A DNA stretch of 5,604 nucleotides from contig CALHGI010000707.1 of assembly GCA_938029995.1 (NCBI GenBank), positions 1 through 5,604 of the forward strand. The letters run 5' to 3'. A program made the translations under genes and the position numbers. Of this stretch, positions 4,739 to 5,604 are shown in pieces. Every line of letters begins with the position of its first letter. Positions within the stretch are counted from its first letter, which is position 1. The notes beneath the pieces were generated by a model. The model did not search any database. It was not told where the DNA came from and saw only the letters and a program-made list of their open reading frames with translations. Source of the stretch: an uncultured cyanobacterium (lineage in GTDB: Bacteria > Cyanobacteriota > Cyanobacteriia > Phormidesmidales > Phormidesmidaceae).

Positions 4739-5566
4739 ATGCGTCCACTATTTTCCGGTCCCCTAACGGTTGAATCGCTAGAAATTCCGATCCAGGATTT
4801 ACCCCCCAAGCTAAAGGGTACGGTAATTGTCCAACTGTCAGATTTTCACTATGACGGGCAGCGCCTGTCAGAACAAATGTTGGCGGAGGCCGTCGCCACC
4901 ATACCCACCCTCAACCCAGATTTGGTGGTGTTTACCGGCGATTTCATCACCCATGAACCCGACCCCATCCACCAGTTAGTAGCCCGGCTTACCCCCATCG
5001 CCCAGGCATGTCCCACCTACGCCGTCCTAGGCAACCACGACAACTACTGGCCCACAGCTCGGCCAACCGTCACAGCCGCCCTCACCAGCATCAACATCCC
5101 CGTCCTTTGGAATCAAATCGCCTATCCCCTGGGCAGTGACCTGGCCCTAGTCGGGCTAGCGGACTATTACCACCAGGACTTTACCCCCAAGGTGCTCGAC
5201 CAGCTGCCCCCTGACCTAGCCCGCATTGTCCTTTCCCACAATCCCGACACCGCCGAACACCTGCTCCCCTGGCGCGTCGACCTACAACTCTCAGGCCATA
5301 CCCACGGCGGCCAAATCATTATCCCCGGCCTGGGAAACATGGCCTACCACTGGTTTAACCTGCGCAGGCGCTTACCTCGAGCCTTGCGCAACAGCGGGCT
5401 GCCCTACGTTAGCAATCGATGCGCCAGTGCCGTCACCCATTGGGAATGGGCCATGGGGCTGCACCAAGTCGGCCAGAATACCCTCTATGTCAATAGGGGA
5501 CTAGGTACCTATGCACCGGGGCGCTTGTTCTGTAATCCAGAAATTACGGCGATTACCTTGGTTTAG
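4739..5566 (+). CDS. Calcineurin-like metallophosphoesterase (YkuE/YaeI-like)
   Basis: This 275-residue hydrolase is predicted to use a two-metal centre to cleave phosphomonoesters, phosphodiesters or pyrophosphates. Its substrate is unknown. The full motif series is present: LSDFH with Asp35 and His37, TGDF with Asp68, GNHD (98-101), SHNPD with His167, and SGHTHGGQ (185-192) with His187 and His189. The C-terminal end VNRGLGTYAPGRLFCNPEIT (251-270) is characteristic of the YkuE/YaeI branch, whose members include lipid-pathway pyrophosphatases and export-linked phosphatases. Unlike many members it has no N-terminal Tat signal or membrane anchor, so it is probably cytoplasmic. ATG 4739 is the only usable start: an in-frame stop lies at 4676-4678, with no ATG, GTG or TTG between. 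No ribosome-binding site is visible. It diverges from aas, and a lipid-related role would be guesswork. Confidence 0.93.
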   Translation: MRPLFSGPLTVESLEIPIQDLPPKLKGTVIVQLSDFHYDGQRLSEQMLAEAVATIPTLNPDLVVFTGDFITHEPDPIHQLVARLTPIAQACPTYAVLGNHDNYWPTARPTVTAALTSINIPVLWNQIAYPLGSDLALVGLADYYHQDFTPKVLDQLPPDLARIVLSHNPDTAEHLLPWRVDLQLSGHTHGGQIIIPGLGNMAYHWFNLRRRLPRALRNSGLPYVSNRCASAVTHWEWAMGLHQVGQNTLYVNRGLGTYAPGRLFCNPEITAITLV

Positions 5567-5604
5567 GTACAAACCTTAAAGAACCCCTACATTCCCCCCA
5601 CCGA

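Noticed and set aside
5560..5575. Hairpin GGTTT/AAACC across the phosphoesterase stop codon
   Set aside because: It has only 5 weak pairs and no following U-tract, so it is unlikely to be a terminator. The true 3' end probably lies beyond the window.

Overview
The window looks like chromosomal DNA of a cyanobacterium. The evidence is two copies of the cyanobacterial HIP1 octamer GCGATCGC, a pyruvate dehydrogenase E2 of the cyanobacterial/plastid type, an acyl-ACP synthetase of the cyanobacterial Aas type, and a YlqD-family protein of the kind cyanobacteria carry. By eye the GC content is moderate to high, which would suit Leptolyngbya- or Nodosilinea-like lineages, but I cannot name a genus.

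Layout. Positions 1-161 are non-coding: a hairpin at 91-122 looks like the terminator of the leftward E2 gene, and I see nothing else supportable in 1-90. Three genes run leftward, listed here in transcription order: aas (4369-2441), ylqD (2248-1808) and pdhC/E2 (1454-162). They are separated by gaps of 192 and 353 bases. Each gap holds hairpins suggestive of termination and a possible new promoter, so the three genes are probably at least partly separate transcription units. The 353-base gap also holds a compact 11-bp-period repeat array and several perfect palindromes. To the right, a rightward calcineurin-like metallophosphoesterase gene (4739-5566) diverges from aas. The 369-base divergent region contains a possible small ORF that overlaps an unusual cluster of mutually exclusive hairpins.

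Function. E2 makes acetyl-CoA, the precursor for fatty acid synthesis. Aas re-activates free fatty acids to acyl-ACP so they can re-enter lipid synthesis. The two therefore act at opposite ends of fatty acid metabolism. YlqD is a Gln-rich coiled-coil protein of unknown mechanism. The metallophosphoesterase has a complete metal-binding motif set but an unknown substrate.

The protein-coding content is ordinary cyanobacterial housekeeping. I found no defence system, CRISPR array, mobile element, tRNA or rRNA. The parts most worth a second look are non-coding: the repeat/palindrome cluster at 1702-1806 and the structured divergent region at 4442-4582.
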